This document shows positions 32,379 through 39,335 of a stretch of 64,000 nt of DNA, piece after piece (the first letter of the stretch is position 1; every line of letters starts with the position of its first letter). The notes beneath the pieces were generated by a model. The model worked only from the letters and a program-made list of their open reading frames with translations. It was not told the DNA's origin and did not search any database. The translations under genes were made by a program, and so were the position numbers. The DNA is from Raineyella sp. W15-4 (GTDB lineage: Bacteria; Actinomycetota; Actinomycetes; Propionibacteriales; Propionibacteriaceae): assembly GCF_033170155.1 (NCBI RefSeq), contig NZ_CP137079.1, positions 1,674,001 through 1,738,000 on the forward strand. The letters are read 5' to 3'.

Positions 32379-34109
32379 GTGACCACGACACCACAGAGTC
32401 GTCGATGGGGCCTTCGGGCGGCTGCCGTCGGCCTTGTCGCCGCGCTGGGTCTGGGGTACGGGTTGCCGGCTTCTGCCGACCAGCTCGACGACCGCGAACA
32501 CCAGTTGACGACACAGATCGACACCGCGAGCGCGTCGGTGGACGAGTCCACGAAACGGCTCGACGACGCACTGGCCCGGCTGAAGAGTTCGCAGGACGAG
32601 CTTGCTGCTGTGCAGGCGGCCCTCGCCGCGACTCAGGACAAGGTCACCGCGGCGACGGCGACGGATGCCCGGCTCGCCGATCAACTGACGTCCGCCCAGG
32701 CGGCCCTCGACGCTGCCAACGCGGCAGTCGAGGCCAGCCGACTGGTGATCGACGGCCAGCGTGCGGCGGTCGGCGAGATCGCCCGGGATCAGGTACAGCA
32801 GCAGCACAACCTGATGGGCCTGGCGGTGCTGGTCCAGCAGGGGTCCACCGCTGAGCTGCAGACGCGGATCCAGCTGTCGACCACGATGCTGGGCTCCACC
32901 CAGGCCCAGCTCGACCGGCTCCACCAGTTGCAGACGCAACTCGAGACCGCCCAGGAGGCGCAGACTCGGGCGACTGCGAAGGTCGCCGCCGACCGCGCGG
33001 CATCGGTCCAGTCACTGGCTGCTCTGACGCAGCTGCGGGCGACCCAGGCCGACCAGCAGCGCACGGTGGCCGCCGCGGTGGCGGCCGACCAGCAGGCGGA
33101 GGCGTCGGCGAAGGCCGAGGTGGCGAAGAACAACCAGGCCTACCAGGACCTGACCGCCGAGCGGGACAAAGTCAGCGCCGACATCGCGGCCCGGGACACC
33201 ACCGCCCAACCAGGCGCCGGGAACAGTCTGACGGCGAGTCCGGCCACCGCATCGTCCACGCCGACGGGTGCTGTTTCGTCCGCGCCATCGGCGCCGAGCT
33301 CTGCCTCGGCGTCGCCTTTGCCGGCCGCCAGCACCGCCGCGCCCTCGCCGGCGGCGGCTCCGACACCGTCACCGGCGGACACCACCGCGCCGGCAACCAC
33401 GATCGCGCTGTGGCGGCCCGCCAAGGGAACGACCTGGCAATGGCAGCTCACCGGAACCGTTGATCTCAGCGTCGACGCGGCCGTCTACGACGTCGACGGC
33501 TTCGATGTCTCGAAGGACACGATCACCAAGCTGCACCAGCAGGGTCGCCGAGCGATCTGCTACATCGACGCCGGGAGCTACGAGAACTGGCGATCCGATG
33601 CCGGCACCTTCCCCTCGAAGGTGCTGGGCAGCGCGATGGACGGGTGGCCGGGAGAGCGCTGGCTCGACGTCCGGCAGCTGGACGCGCTGAAACCGATCAT
33701 GGAGAAGCGCTTCCAGATGTGCAAGGACAAGGGCTTCGACGCGATCGAGGCCGACAACGTCGACGGCTACTCGAACAAGACCGGGTTCCCCATCACCAGC
33801 ACCCAGCAGATCGCCTACAACCGGATGCTGGCGGCGCTGGCCCACCAGCGCGGCCTGTCCATCGGCCTGAAGAACACCCCCGATCTGGTCGGCAATCTGG
33901 TCAACGATTTCGACTTCGCGGTCGTCGAGCAGTGCTACGAGTACGGCGAATGCGCGGCCTTCACTCCGTTCATCCGGCAGAACAAGGCGGTGCTGCACGT
34001 GGAGTACAACGTGCCCGTCACCAAGTTCTGTGCAACCACGAAGGGACTCGGCTTCTCGTCGATGCTCAAGAAGCTCGACCTCGGCGCATGGCGGCAGGTG
34101 TGTCCCTGA
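32379..34109 (+). CDS. Secreted coiled-coil protein with C-terminal GH114-like domain
   Basis: A 576-residue exported protein. A signal peptide (LRAAAVGLVAALGLGYGLPASA) is followed by a coiled coil of about 240 residues like those of cell-wall hydrolases (DDREHQLTTQIDTASASVDES onward). Then comes an alanine/serine/proline-rich linker of about 80 residues. The C-terminal 235 residues resemble the GH114/endo-alpha-1,4-polygalactosaminidase TIM barrel (WQWQLTGTVDLSVDAAVYDVDGFD, ICYIDAGSYENWR, FDAIEADNVDGYSN). The presumed acidic residues in CYIDAG and IEADNVD are present. GTG 32379 has GGGAGGA just upstream. The likely target is an extracellular galactosaminoglycan or wall polymer. A partial copy of its C-terminus lies at 44146-44421. 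Confidence 0.8.
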   Translation: MTTTPQSRRWGLRAAAVGLVAALGLGYGLPASADQLDDREHQLTTQIDTASASVDESTKRLDDALARLKSSQDELAAVQAALAATQDKVTAATATDARLADQLTSAQAALDAANAAVEASRLVIDGQRAAVGEIARDQVQQQHNLMGLAVLVQQGSTAELQTRIQLSTTMLGSTQAQLDRLHQLQTQLETAQEAQTRATAKVAADRAASVQSLAALTQLRATQADQQRTVAAAVAADQQAEASAKAEVAKNNQAYQDLTAERDKVSADIAARDTTAQPGAGNSLTASPATASSTPTGAVSSAPSAPSSASASPLPAASTAAPSPAAAPTPSPADTTAPATTIALWRPAKGTTWQWQLTGTVDLSVDAAVYDVDGFDVSKDTITKLHQQGRRAICYIDAGSYENWRSDAGTFPSKVLGSAMDGWPGERWLDVRQLDALKPIMEKRFQMCKDKGFDAIEADNVDGYSNKTGFPITSTQQIAYNRMLAALAHQRGLSIGLKNTPDLVGNLVNDFDFAVVEQCYEYGECAAFTPFIRQNKAVLHVEYNVPVTKFCATTKGLGFSSMLKKLDLGAWRQVCP

Positions 34110-34305
34110 GCCTGGTCGACGGCACGGCGCGCTGACGAGGCGGATGATCGCGTTGCGGTTGTGCGGCCGGTTGGCGTCCCGGATGACATCAGCGGTGAGG
34201 ATGTCGACACCGCCATCGCCCGCGTCCGGACCGGCCAAGGAACCTGGTCGAGTCGGGCCGGATGGCTTCTACCAATAACTGGAGCCGTTCGACTTGGCGA
34301 GATGA

Positions 34306-34323
34306 TGTACACTTTTCTGTACA
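34306..34323 (+). promoter_or_regulatory. YefM-type operator: TGTACA-N6-TGTACA
   Basis: Two TGTACA boxes (34306-34311 and 34318-34323) have centres 12 bp apart, 11 bases before the antitoxin ATG. TGTACA pairs with 12-bp spacing are the known core of the E. coli yefM-yoeB operator, so autoregulation by the YefM-YoeB complex is expected. Confidence 0.8.
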
Positions 34324-34334
34324 GGAAGTGTCGG

Positions 34335-34604
34335 ATGAAGACGATGAGTTACACCGAGTCCAGGGCCCGCTATGCCGAGGTCCTAGATGCTGTCGTCAAC
34401 GACCGCGAGGAAGTGGTCATTACTCGTGCCGGGCACGATCCCGTGGTGATCCTGTCCCTGGCGGACTACGAGTCACTACGGGAGACCGCCTACCTGATGC
34501 GCTCTCCCGCCAACGCGCGACGTCTCTTCGATGCGATGGAGCGACTGGAAGACGGTCGCGGTGAGCAACACGATCTCGTGGGGACAGAGACGGAAGCGGA
34601 CTGA
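34335..34604 (+). CDS. yefM: YefM-family antitoxin
   Basis: An 89-residue antitoxin of the YefM/Phd family. MSYTESRARYAEVLDAVVNDREEVVITRAGHDPVVILSLADYESLRET is the DNA-binding N-terminus, and the C-terminal part (SPANARRLFDAMERL) is the toxin-binding segment. ATG 34335 is preferred because it directly follows the TGTACA operator and has AGGAAG 6 bases upstream. It is separated from yoeB by a single base. Confidence 0.92.
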   Translation: MKTMSYTESRARYAEVLDAVVNDREEVVITRAGHDPVVILSLADYESLRETAYLMRSPANARRLFDAMERLEDGRGEQHDLVGTETEAD

Positions 34605-34605
34605 G

Positions 34606-34863
34606 GTGCTACTGGTTTGGGATGAGAACGCCTGGCAAGACTACCTGTGGTGGCAGGCGCAGGATCGGCGCGTACTCAAGCGAATCAACGCCCTCCTGGC
34701 GGACATCCAACGCAACGGGACCGAGGGGATCGGCAAACCCGAGGCACTCAAGCATGACTTCGCCGGTTACTGGTTACGGCGCATCACCGACGAACACCGA
34801 TTGGTCTACAAGGTCGCTGGCAACGAGGTCAGGATCGCTGCCTGCCGGTACCACTACGGCTGA
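34606..34863 (+). CDS. yoeB: YoeB-family mRNA interferase toxin
   Basis: An 85-residue ribosome-dependent endoribonuclease. The three catalytic residues of E. coli YoeB fall at the same numbers here: E46 (KPEALKH), R65 (TDEHRLVY) and H83 (CRYHYG). The GTG start follows the antitoxin stop by one base. The pair looks fully functional. Its 3' end overlaps the decayed transglutaminase gene on the other strand by 35 bases, suggesting it landed there. Confidence 0.95.
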   Translation: MLLVWDENAWQDYLWWQAQDRRVLKRINALLADIQRNGTEGIGKPEALKHDFAGYWLRRITDEHRLVYKVAGNEVRIAACRYHYG

Positions 34864-35299
34864 GGCACCCCCTGCGTTGCTTGTTGCCGCGGGGGTCCGG
34901 GTCCTGCCGATGCCAGGTGTCGTCCAGATGGATCGCCACCAGTCCGTGAATGACGTGGCCGCTCGTCGGGTCGCCCACGCGTTGATAGCACAGTCCGGTG
35001 GGAATGCCCTGGCTCCGTAATACTGCGGCCAGCAGGTGCGACTTCGCGTAGCAGAGTCCGACTCGTTCTCGGAGCACCTCGGAAGCACTGAGCGTCACGC
35101 GAGGGTCGTGGACATCATACGAATGGCTCACCTTGTCACGTACCCATTCGAACGTGGCCCGAGCGAACGTGACGTCCGAGGCATGGCCGGCTCGGAGCTC
35201 CTCCTCCAGCGTCCGCACCGCCGTGTGGTCGCTCTGGACGAACTCATCCGGATCGAGATAGTCACGCGGCGGCACGGCCTGGAGTCGTGGGTGGGACAT
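34829..35299 (-). pseudogene. Transglutaminase-like protein, C-terminally truncated
   Basis: A 156-residue frame with the transglutaminase/papain-like core: the cysteine in RVGLCYAKSHLLAAVLRSQGIPTG and the histidine in GHVIHGLVAIHLDDTWHRQDP, with a following aspartate. Relatives continue for several dozen residues after the RQDPxGNK segment. Here the sequence changes to QRRGCLSRSGTGRQRS inside the 3' end of yoeB and stops. The likely cause is insertion of the toxin-antitoxin pair. ATG 35299 is chosen, and a GTG at 35308 is possible. Confidence 0.6.
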
Positions 35300-35429
35300 A
35301 CCCACCACCTACCCTTCACGAATCGTGGACGTGAGGTCAGCATCGTGCGCCGGCGCGTCGATATCGGCGGTGTGGAGGAACCCGAGCCTCGGCATGTCCA
35401 TCATCATGACTGCTGACATGACCGATGCG

Positions 35430-35435
35430 TAGTCT
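35430..35435 (+). promoter_or_regulatory. Leaderless -10 element (TAGTCT) for dinB-type gene
   Basis: TAGTCT ends exactly 6 bases before the GTG at 35442. Confidence 0.55.
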
Positions 35436-35441
35436 GCCTTC

Positions 35442-36005
35442 GTGCCAGAAGACCAGCGTTCGAGCCGCACCGCGGGAGAACCCCCACTGCACGGGCGCGC
35501 CGGCGCCGAGCGGTGGGCAGACTACCTCGACTGGATGCGTGAGGAGATCATCGACGGCGTTCTGGGGCTTCCGGAGTCCGAGCACCGTCTGTCGCGCTTG
35601 CCCAGCGGTTGGTCCCCCATCGAGCTGCTCAGTCACCTCCTGCACATGGAGCAGCGGTGGTTCGTGTGGGGCTTCCTCGGCGAGCAGGTGTCCGGGCCGT
35701 GGGGCGACTGGAATGTCGCCCCCTCCGGTGGGCAGTCGCCCGACGGGGTCGTCCCTCGGTGGACGGTCGGCAGCGAGGTGACTGCGGAGGAGCTGGCCAC
35801 GGACCTACGACGCATGGGCCTGCGAACGCGCGCTGTGATGGACGGCCACGGCTTGGACGCCCGCGCTCGTCTCGGCGGACGGTTCACCGCGGACCCACCC
35901 ACCCTCGAGTGGATCTGTTTCCACGTCCTGGTGGAGTACGCGCGCCATGCAGGTCAGTTCGATGTTGTGCAGGAACTCGCCTCGGTCCCGCGCCCGAGGG
36001 CGTGA
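35442..36005 (+). CDS. DinB/DUF664 family protein
   Basis: A 187-residue four-helix-bundle protein of the DinB/DUF664 superfamily. Candidate metal-binding histidines are in ELLSHLLHMEQRW and HVLVEYARHAGQFDVVQE. Such proteins include mycothiol- and bacillithiol-dependent enzymes, but many have no assigned activity. Mycothiol would be the natural cofactor in an actinobacterium. The start is leaderless GTG. Confidence 0.8.
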   Translation: MPEDQRSSRTAGEPPLHGRAGAERWADYLDWMREEIIDGVLGLPESEHRLSRLPSGWSPIELLSHLLHMEQRWFVWGFLGEQVSGPWGDWNVAPSGGQSPDGVVPRWTVGSEVTAEELATDLRRMGLRTRAVMDGHGLDARARLGGRFTADPPTLEWICFHVLVEYARHAGQFDVVQELASVPRPRA

Positions 36006-36009
36006 GGAA

Positions 36010-36047
36010 GCGGTTGGGTCAGCATCCTCGCAGCACGCACCAACCGC
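36010..36047. terminator. Hairpin between convergent dinB-type and hypothetical genes
   Basis: An 8-bp stem GCGGTTGG/CCAACCGC with a 22-base loop fills the gap between two convergent stops and may terminate both. Confidence 0.5.
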
Positions 36048-36048
36048 C

Positions 36049-36516
36049 TCAGCCGCGCCAGGCGTCGAGGTCGGCGTGCTGGCGTTCCAACTCCGGCATC
36101 GGACCGTACGCTTCTTCGAGGACTCCCAGCGCCCGCAACGCGGCCTCGCGTCCCGCCGGGTCGATCCGGCCGGTGAGCCGGAGCAGCGTGAAGGCCGCTC
36201 CGACCACGATGGTCGCCGCGTCGATCGGCCCTCCCGGCTCCGGCACGTCCTCTCCCCCGTCGGGAAGATCGAGATCGTCGAGGGCCCCCTCGAAGCCGCT
36301 CTCCCCCAGCAGGTCCGCCACGGTGAAGTCGGCGATCTCGTCACGCCGGTCGGCCCACTCGTCCAGCAGGTCGGCACCCTCGTCAGTGCCGAACGGGGCG
36401 AACTCGCCCGCCGGATCGTCGTAGACAGGATCGGTGAAGTGCTGTTGGAAGGCGGGGTGCGCTGTGGGGAGCGGCCACTCGCCGTCCGGGTCCTCTTCGA
36501 TGCCGATCTGATCCAT
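36049..36516 (-). CDS. Hypothetical acidic protein
   Basis: A 155-residue, strongly acidic protein I do not recognise. It opens MDQIGIEEDPDGEWPL, has a segment EFAPFGTDEGADLLDEWADRR and then TVADLLGESGFEGALDDLDLPDGG, and ends in an amphipathic region with GRIDPAGREAALRALGVLEEAYG. GAGAGG 9 bases upstream supports ATG 36516. Composition and size would suit a small soluble regulatory or immunity-like protein, but nothing in the sequence proves it. Confidence 0.65.
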   Translation of the reverse strand: MDQIGIEEDPDGEWPLPTAHPAFQQHFTDPVYDDPAGEFAPFGTDEGADLLDEWADRRDEIADFTVADLLGESGFEGALDDLDLPDGGEDVPEPGGPIDAATIVVGAAFTLLRLTGRIDPAGREAALRALGVLEEAYGPMPELERQHADLDAWRG

Positions 36517-36658
36517 GTCCGGGTTCCTCTCGACGAAATGTTCGGCTCCGAGAGCGTCGCATTCCGGGGCCGGTCTCGCGACCCGGTGCAGCAACTTCCG
36601 AGGTGAGCCGCGTCACCAGGCCACCGCCGCCCCGTCGGTCGCCATTACTCCGCTCCGG

Positions 36659-36664
36659 TAGATT
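36659..36664 (+). promoter_or_regulatory. -10 element (TAGATT) for nfeD-SPFH operon
   Basis: TAGATT lies 32 bases before the ATG of the NfeD gene, whose ribosome-binding site GGGGAGG is at 36682-36688. Confidence 0.45.
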
Positions 36665-36696
36665 GGAGGTACGCCCTCAGCGGGGAGGCTGATGTC

Positions 36697-37134
36697 ATGC
36701 CGTGGATCCTGTGGTTGATCTTGGCGGTCGCGCTTGGTGCCGCCGAGATCTTCACCCTCACCCTGGCCTTCGGGCTGCTCGCGGTGGCGGCGCTCGTCGC
36801 GGCGGTGGCGGCCGGGGTCGGGGGCGGATTGCTGGCGCAAGTCCTCGCCTTCGCGGTCTCCGGAGTGCTCGGCTTGCTGGTTGTACGCCCGATCGCCCGC
36901 CGGCAGATGAAGACTCCCCCGCTGTCCCGCGAGGGCGCCGAGGCACTGGTCGGCCGCACCGCGGTGGTCCTGAAGGACGTCAGCGCGCAGGCCGGACTGA
37001 TCAAGCTGGCCGGGGAGGAGTGGTCCGCCCGCTCCTACGACGAGTCACAGGTGATCGCCGCGGGGACCACGGTCGAGGTCCTGGAGATCGAGGGCGCGCG
37101 GGCGGTCGTCTACCCCCGCGAGTTGCTGCCGTGA
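36697..37134 (+). CDS. NfeD-like membrane protein
   Basis: A 145-residue NfeD1b-type protein with two or three N-terminal helices, then a C-terminal OB-fold domain (LVGRTAVVLKDVSAQAGLIKLAGEEWSARS, then AAGTTVEVLEIEGARAVV). NfeD proteins partner SPFH proteins in membrane microdomains, and an SPFH gene follows 45 bases downstream. Confidence 0.9.
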   Translation: MPWILWLILAVALGAAEIFTLTLAFGLLAVAALVAAVAAGVGGGLLAQVLAFAVSGVLGLLVVRPIARRQMKTPPLSREGAEALVGRTAVVLKDVSAQAGLIKLAGEEWSARSYDESQVIAAGTTVEVLEIEGARAVVYPRELLP

Positions 37135-37179
37135 CAGCCGGCATGATGTGACAGCCGGAGCGAACAGAGGTGGAGTGCA

Positions 37180-38298
37180 ATGGAATGGGTGCTGGTACCG
37201 ATCATTATCGCAGCGATCCTGGTGGCTTTCCTCGTCGTCGGGAGCGTACGGGTCGTGCCCCAGGCGCGCCGCTACATCATCGAGCGCTTCGGCCGCTACC
37301 GGGCGACGCTCCAGCCTGGCCTGAACTTCATCGTGCCGCTGGTCGACCGGGTCAACAGCCGGCTGGACATCCGTGAGCAGGTGTTCACCTCACCCCCGCA
37401 GCCGGTGATCACCGAGGACAATCTGGTGGTGAACATCGACACGGTGCTCTATTACCAGATCACCGAGCCGCGCGCCGCGGTCTACGAGGTGGCGAACTAC
37501 CTGCAGGCCATCGATCAGCTCACCGTGACGACGCTGCGCAATGTGATCGGCAGCATGGACCTGGAGCGTACGTTGACCTCGCGGGAGGAGATCAACGCGC
37601 AGTTGCGTACGGTCCTCGACGACGCGACCGGCAAGTGGGGCATCCGGGTCAACCGGGTGGAGATCAAGGCCATCGACCCGCCGCCGACCATCAAGGAGGC
37701 GATGGAGAAGCAGATGCGGGCCGAGCGGGACAAGCGTGCGGCGATCCTGCATGCGGAGGGCGAGCGACAGTCGAAGATCCTCACTGCCGAGGGCACCCGA
37801 CAGCAGTCGATCCTCGAGGCGCAGGGTGACCAGCAGGCCGCGATCCTGCGCGCCGACGGTGAGGCGAAGGCGATCGACCTGGTGTTCCAGGCCGTTCATC
37901 GCAACGACGCCGACCCGAAGGTGCTGGCGTACAAGTACCTCGAAGTGCTGCCTCAGCTCGCCGAGGGGGACAACAACACGCTGTGGGTCATCCCTGGTGA
38001 GCTGACCAAGGCGATCCAGACCGTCACCGAGGCGTTCGGCGACCGCTCCCTTGCCGTGCCCCGCCCACAGAACGTGGAGACCGCCGGCCGACCAGACGCG
38101 GAGCCCGGCGAGCAGGGCGAACAGAACGATGCGGGCGAAGGTGCCCCGCCCGCGTTGACCGCTGGGGCGCAGCCCGCCTACGATGTCGCTCCCTCCGCGG
38201 AGCGGGTGGCCGAGATGGCCCGCGCAGCGGTCGACGACGCCAGGGCCGAGGCAGCAGCGGCGGAGCGGGAGGCGCCCGGCGGGTCAGTCGGGCTGTAG
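37180..38298 (+). CDS. SPFH/band 7 (stomatin-like) membrane protein
   Basis: A 372-residue protein with one N-terminal membrane helix, then the SPFH domain (VVPQARRYIIERFGRYRATLQPGLNFIVPLVDRV) and an alanine/glutamate-rich coiled coil with repeats RQSKILTAEGTRQQSILEAQGDQQ. The last 90 residues are low-complexity. Together with NfeD it would form a stomatin-type membrane scaffold, possibly linked to a membrane protease. The extreme 3' end overlaps an XRE-type remnant on the other strand. Confidence 0.92.
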   Translation: MEWVLVPIIIAAILVAFLVVGSVRVVPQARRYIIERFGRYRATLQPGLNFIVPLVDRVNSRLDIREQVFTSPPQPVITEDNLVVNIDTVLYYQITEPRAAVYEVANYLQAIDQLTVTTLRNVIGSMDLERTLTSREEINAQLRTVLDDATGKWGIRVNRVEIKAIDPPPTIKEAMEKQMRAERDKRAAILHAEGERQSKILTAEGTRQQSILEAQGDQQAAILRADGEAKAIDLVFQAVHRNDADPKVLAYKYLEVLPQLAEGDNNTLWVIPGELTKAIQTVTEAFGDRSLAVPRPQNVETAGRPDAEPGEQGEQNDAGEGAPPALTAGAQPAYDVAPSAERVAEMARAAVDDARAEAAAAEREAPGGSVGL

Positions 38299-38421
38299 CA
38301 CCAGCTTCTGGCCGAGTGCTGCGGCGAGGCGTGCGAGGGTCTCGAGAGTCGGATTGCCGCGCCCATTCTCGATTGATATGTGTTCCGGCCCAAAGTTGGT
38401 CTCCACGGTCCAATCGGCCAC
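38284..38421 (-). pseudogene. XRE/HTH antitoxin remnant
   Basis: Read on the minus strand, these 45 codons end with HISIENGRGNPTLETLAR and then LAAALGQKLVLQPD. This is the second half of a Cro/C1-type helix-turn-helix of the HigA-like antitoxin kind. The first helices are missing: the sequence before HISIENG is VADWTVETNFGPE, and no valid N-terminus lies upstream. No toxin gene is next to it. Confidence 0.6.
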
Positions 38422-38597
38422 GGTGCGCCTCCCTCCATTGCTTCGAGGCTATCGGCGAGGTGTGACAGTGGTGACTACCCTCGACAGGCTGGTGCCTACG
38501 ATGGGCCGTGGGTGCGCCGGGTGATCGCTCTGATCGCGCCCGTCTTTTGCCCCCTGGTGGGTCGGACCGGACACTGCACGCACAGACAGGAGCTGAT

Positions 38598-38849
38598 GTG
38601 ACGGAGACGTCGGTGGCCGACGTGATGGCGGAACTGGCCGACCTCGCGGACCCGAAGATCCGTGAGGTCAACGAGCGCCACGGTGACGACCACGGCGTCA
38701 ACCTCACCAAGCTCCGGGCCGTGGCGAAGCGGCTGAAGATCCAGCCGGATCTTGCTCGCCGACTGTGGGTGACCGGCGACAGCGCGGCCCGGCTGCTGGC
38801 ACTATCACCGAGATGGTACGCCGGCAGGAGGAGAAGTCCTAGTGCGTGA
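38598..38849 (+). pseudogene. DNA alkylation repair (AlkD-like) gene fragment
   Basis: The GTG at 38598, with AGGAG 5 bases upstream, opens an 83-codon frame. Its first 68 residues (VADVMAELADLADPKIREVNE, HGVNLTKLRAVAKRLKIQ, LARRLWVTGDSAARLLAL) match the start of AlkD-like HEAT-repeat proteins, which normally run about 220-240 residues. After LLAL the frame turns into SPRWYAGRRRSPSA. In another frame the same bases read TITEMVRRQEEKS and a stop, which could be the lost C-terminus. An internal deletion with frameshift is the simplest explanation. Confidence 0.55.
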
Positions 38850-38893
38850 GCCCTGTCGCGCCCGGTGAGGAGGACCTGGCTCAGCCTTCCGGA

Positions 38894-39205
38894 TCAGAGC
38901 TGACCCTGTCCATCGGTCCCCATCGGGAGCGGCGTCATCCGCGTGACCGTGGTGGGCTCGGCGATCAGAGCCGCGACGTCACCGTTCAGGACACCGACGC
39001 CCGCGCCCCGCGAGTGCACGTCCAACGCCTCCGCGCTCGCCCACTTCTCGATCATGGTGACCGTCCCGTCCTCGGCGTCGTGGATCGCGTAGAGCTCGCA
39101 ACCCTCCTCACCGTGGACCGCCTCGATCCCGGCCCGCATGGCGGTCACCAGGTCGGCCTTGCGGCCGGGGAGCGGATGGAAGACGGCGGTGACGACGACG
39201 GTCAT
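38894..39205 (-). CDS. Antibiotic biosynthesis monooxygenase-fold protein (YgiN-like)
   Basis: A 103-residue ferredoxin-like alpha+beta barrel protein of the ABM family (TVVVTAVFHPLPGRKADLVTA, then GCELYAIHDAEDGTVTMIEKWAS). Members act as quinol or anthrone-type monooxygenases or heme-degrading enzymes, and the substrate here is unknown. AAGGAGA upstream fixes ATG 39205, and TAGCGT on the minus strand at 39257-39262 is a likely -10. Confidence 0.85.
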   Translation of the reverse strand: MTVVVTAVFHPLPGRKADLVTAMRAGIEAVHGEEGCELYAIHDAEDGTVTMIEKWASAEALDVHSRGAGVGVLNGDVAALIAEPTTVTRMTPLPMGTDGQGQL

Positions 39206-39335
39206 CTGGATTCTCCTTGTCTGCCGCATCCGACTCCGGACGGCGGCGTCGGCTCGACGCTACGCCCCTGGCCGAGCGCCCCCAGCGGCGCCCCTTGGCC
39301 CGCACCGGCGCAGGGCCATCGTCCGGCGTCGCCGC

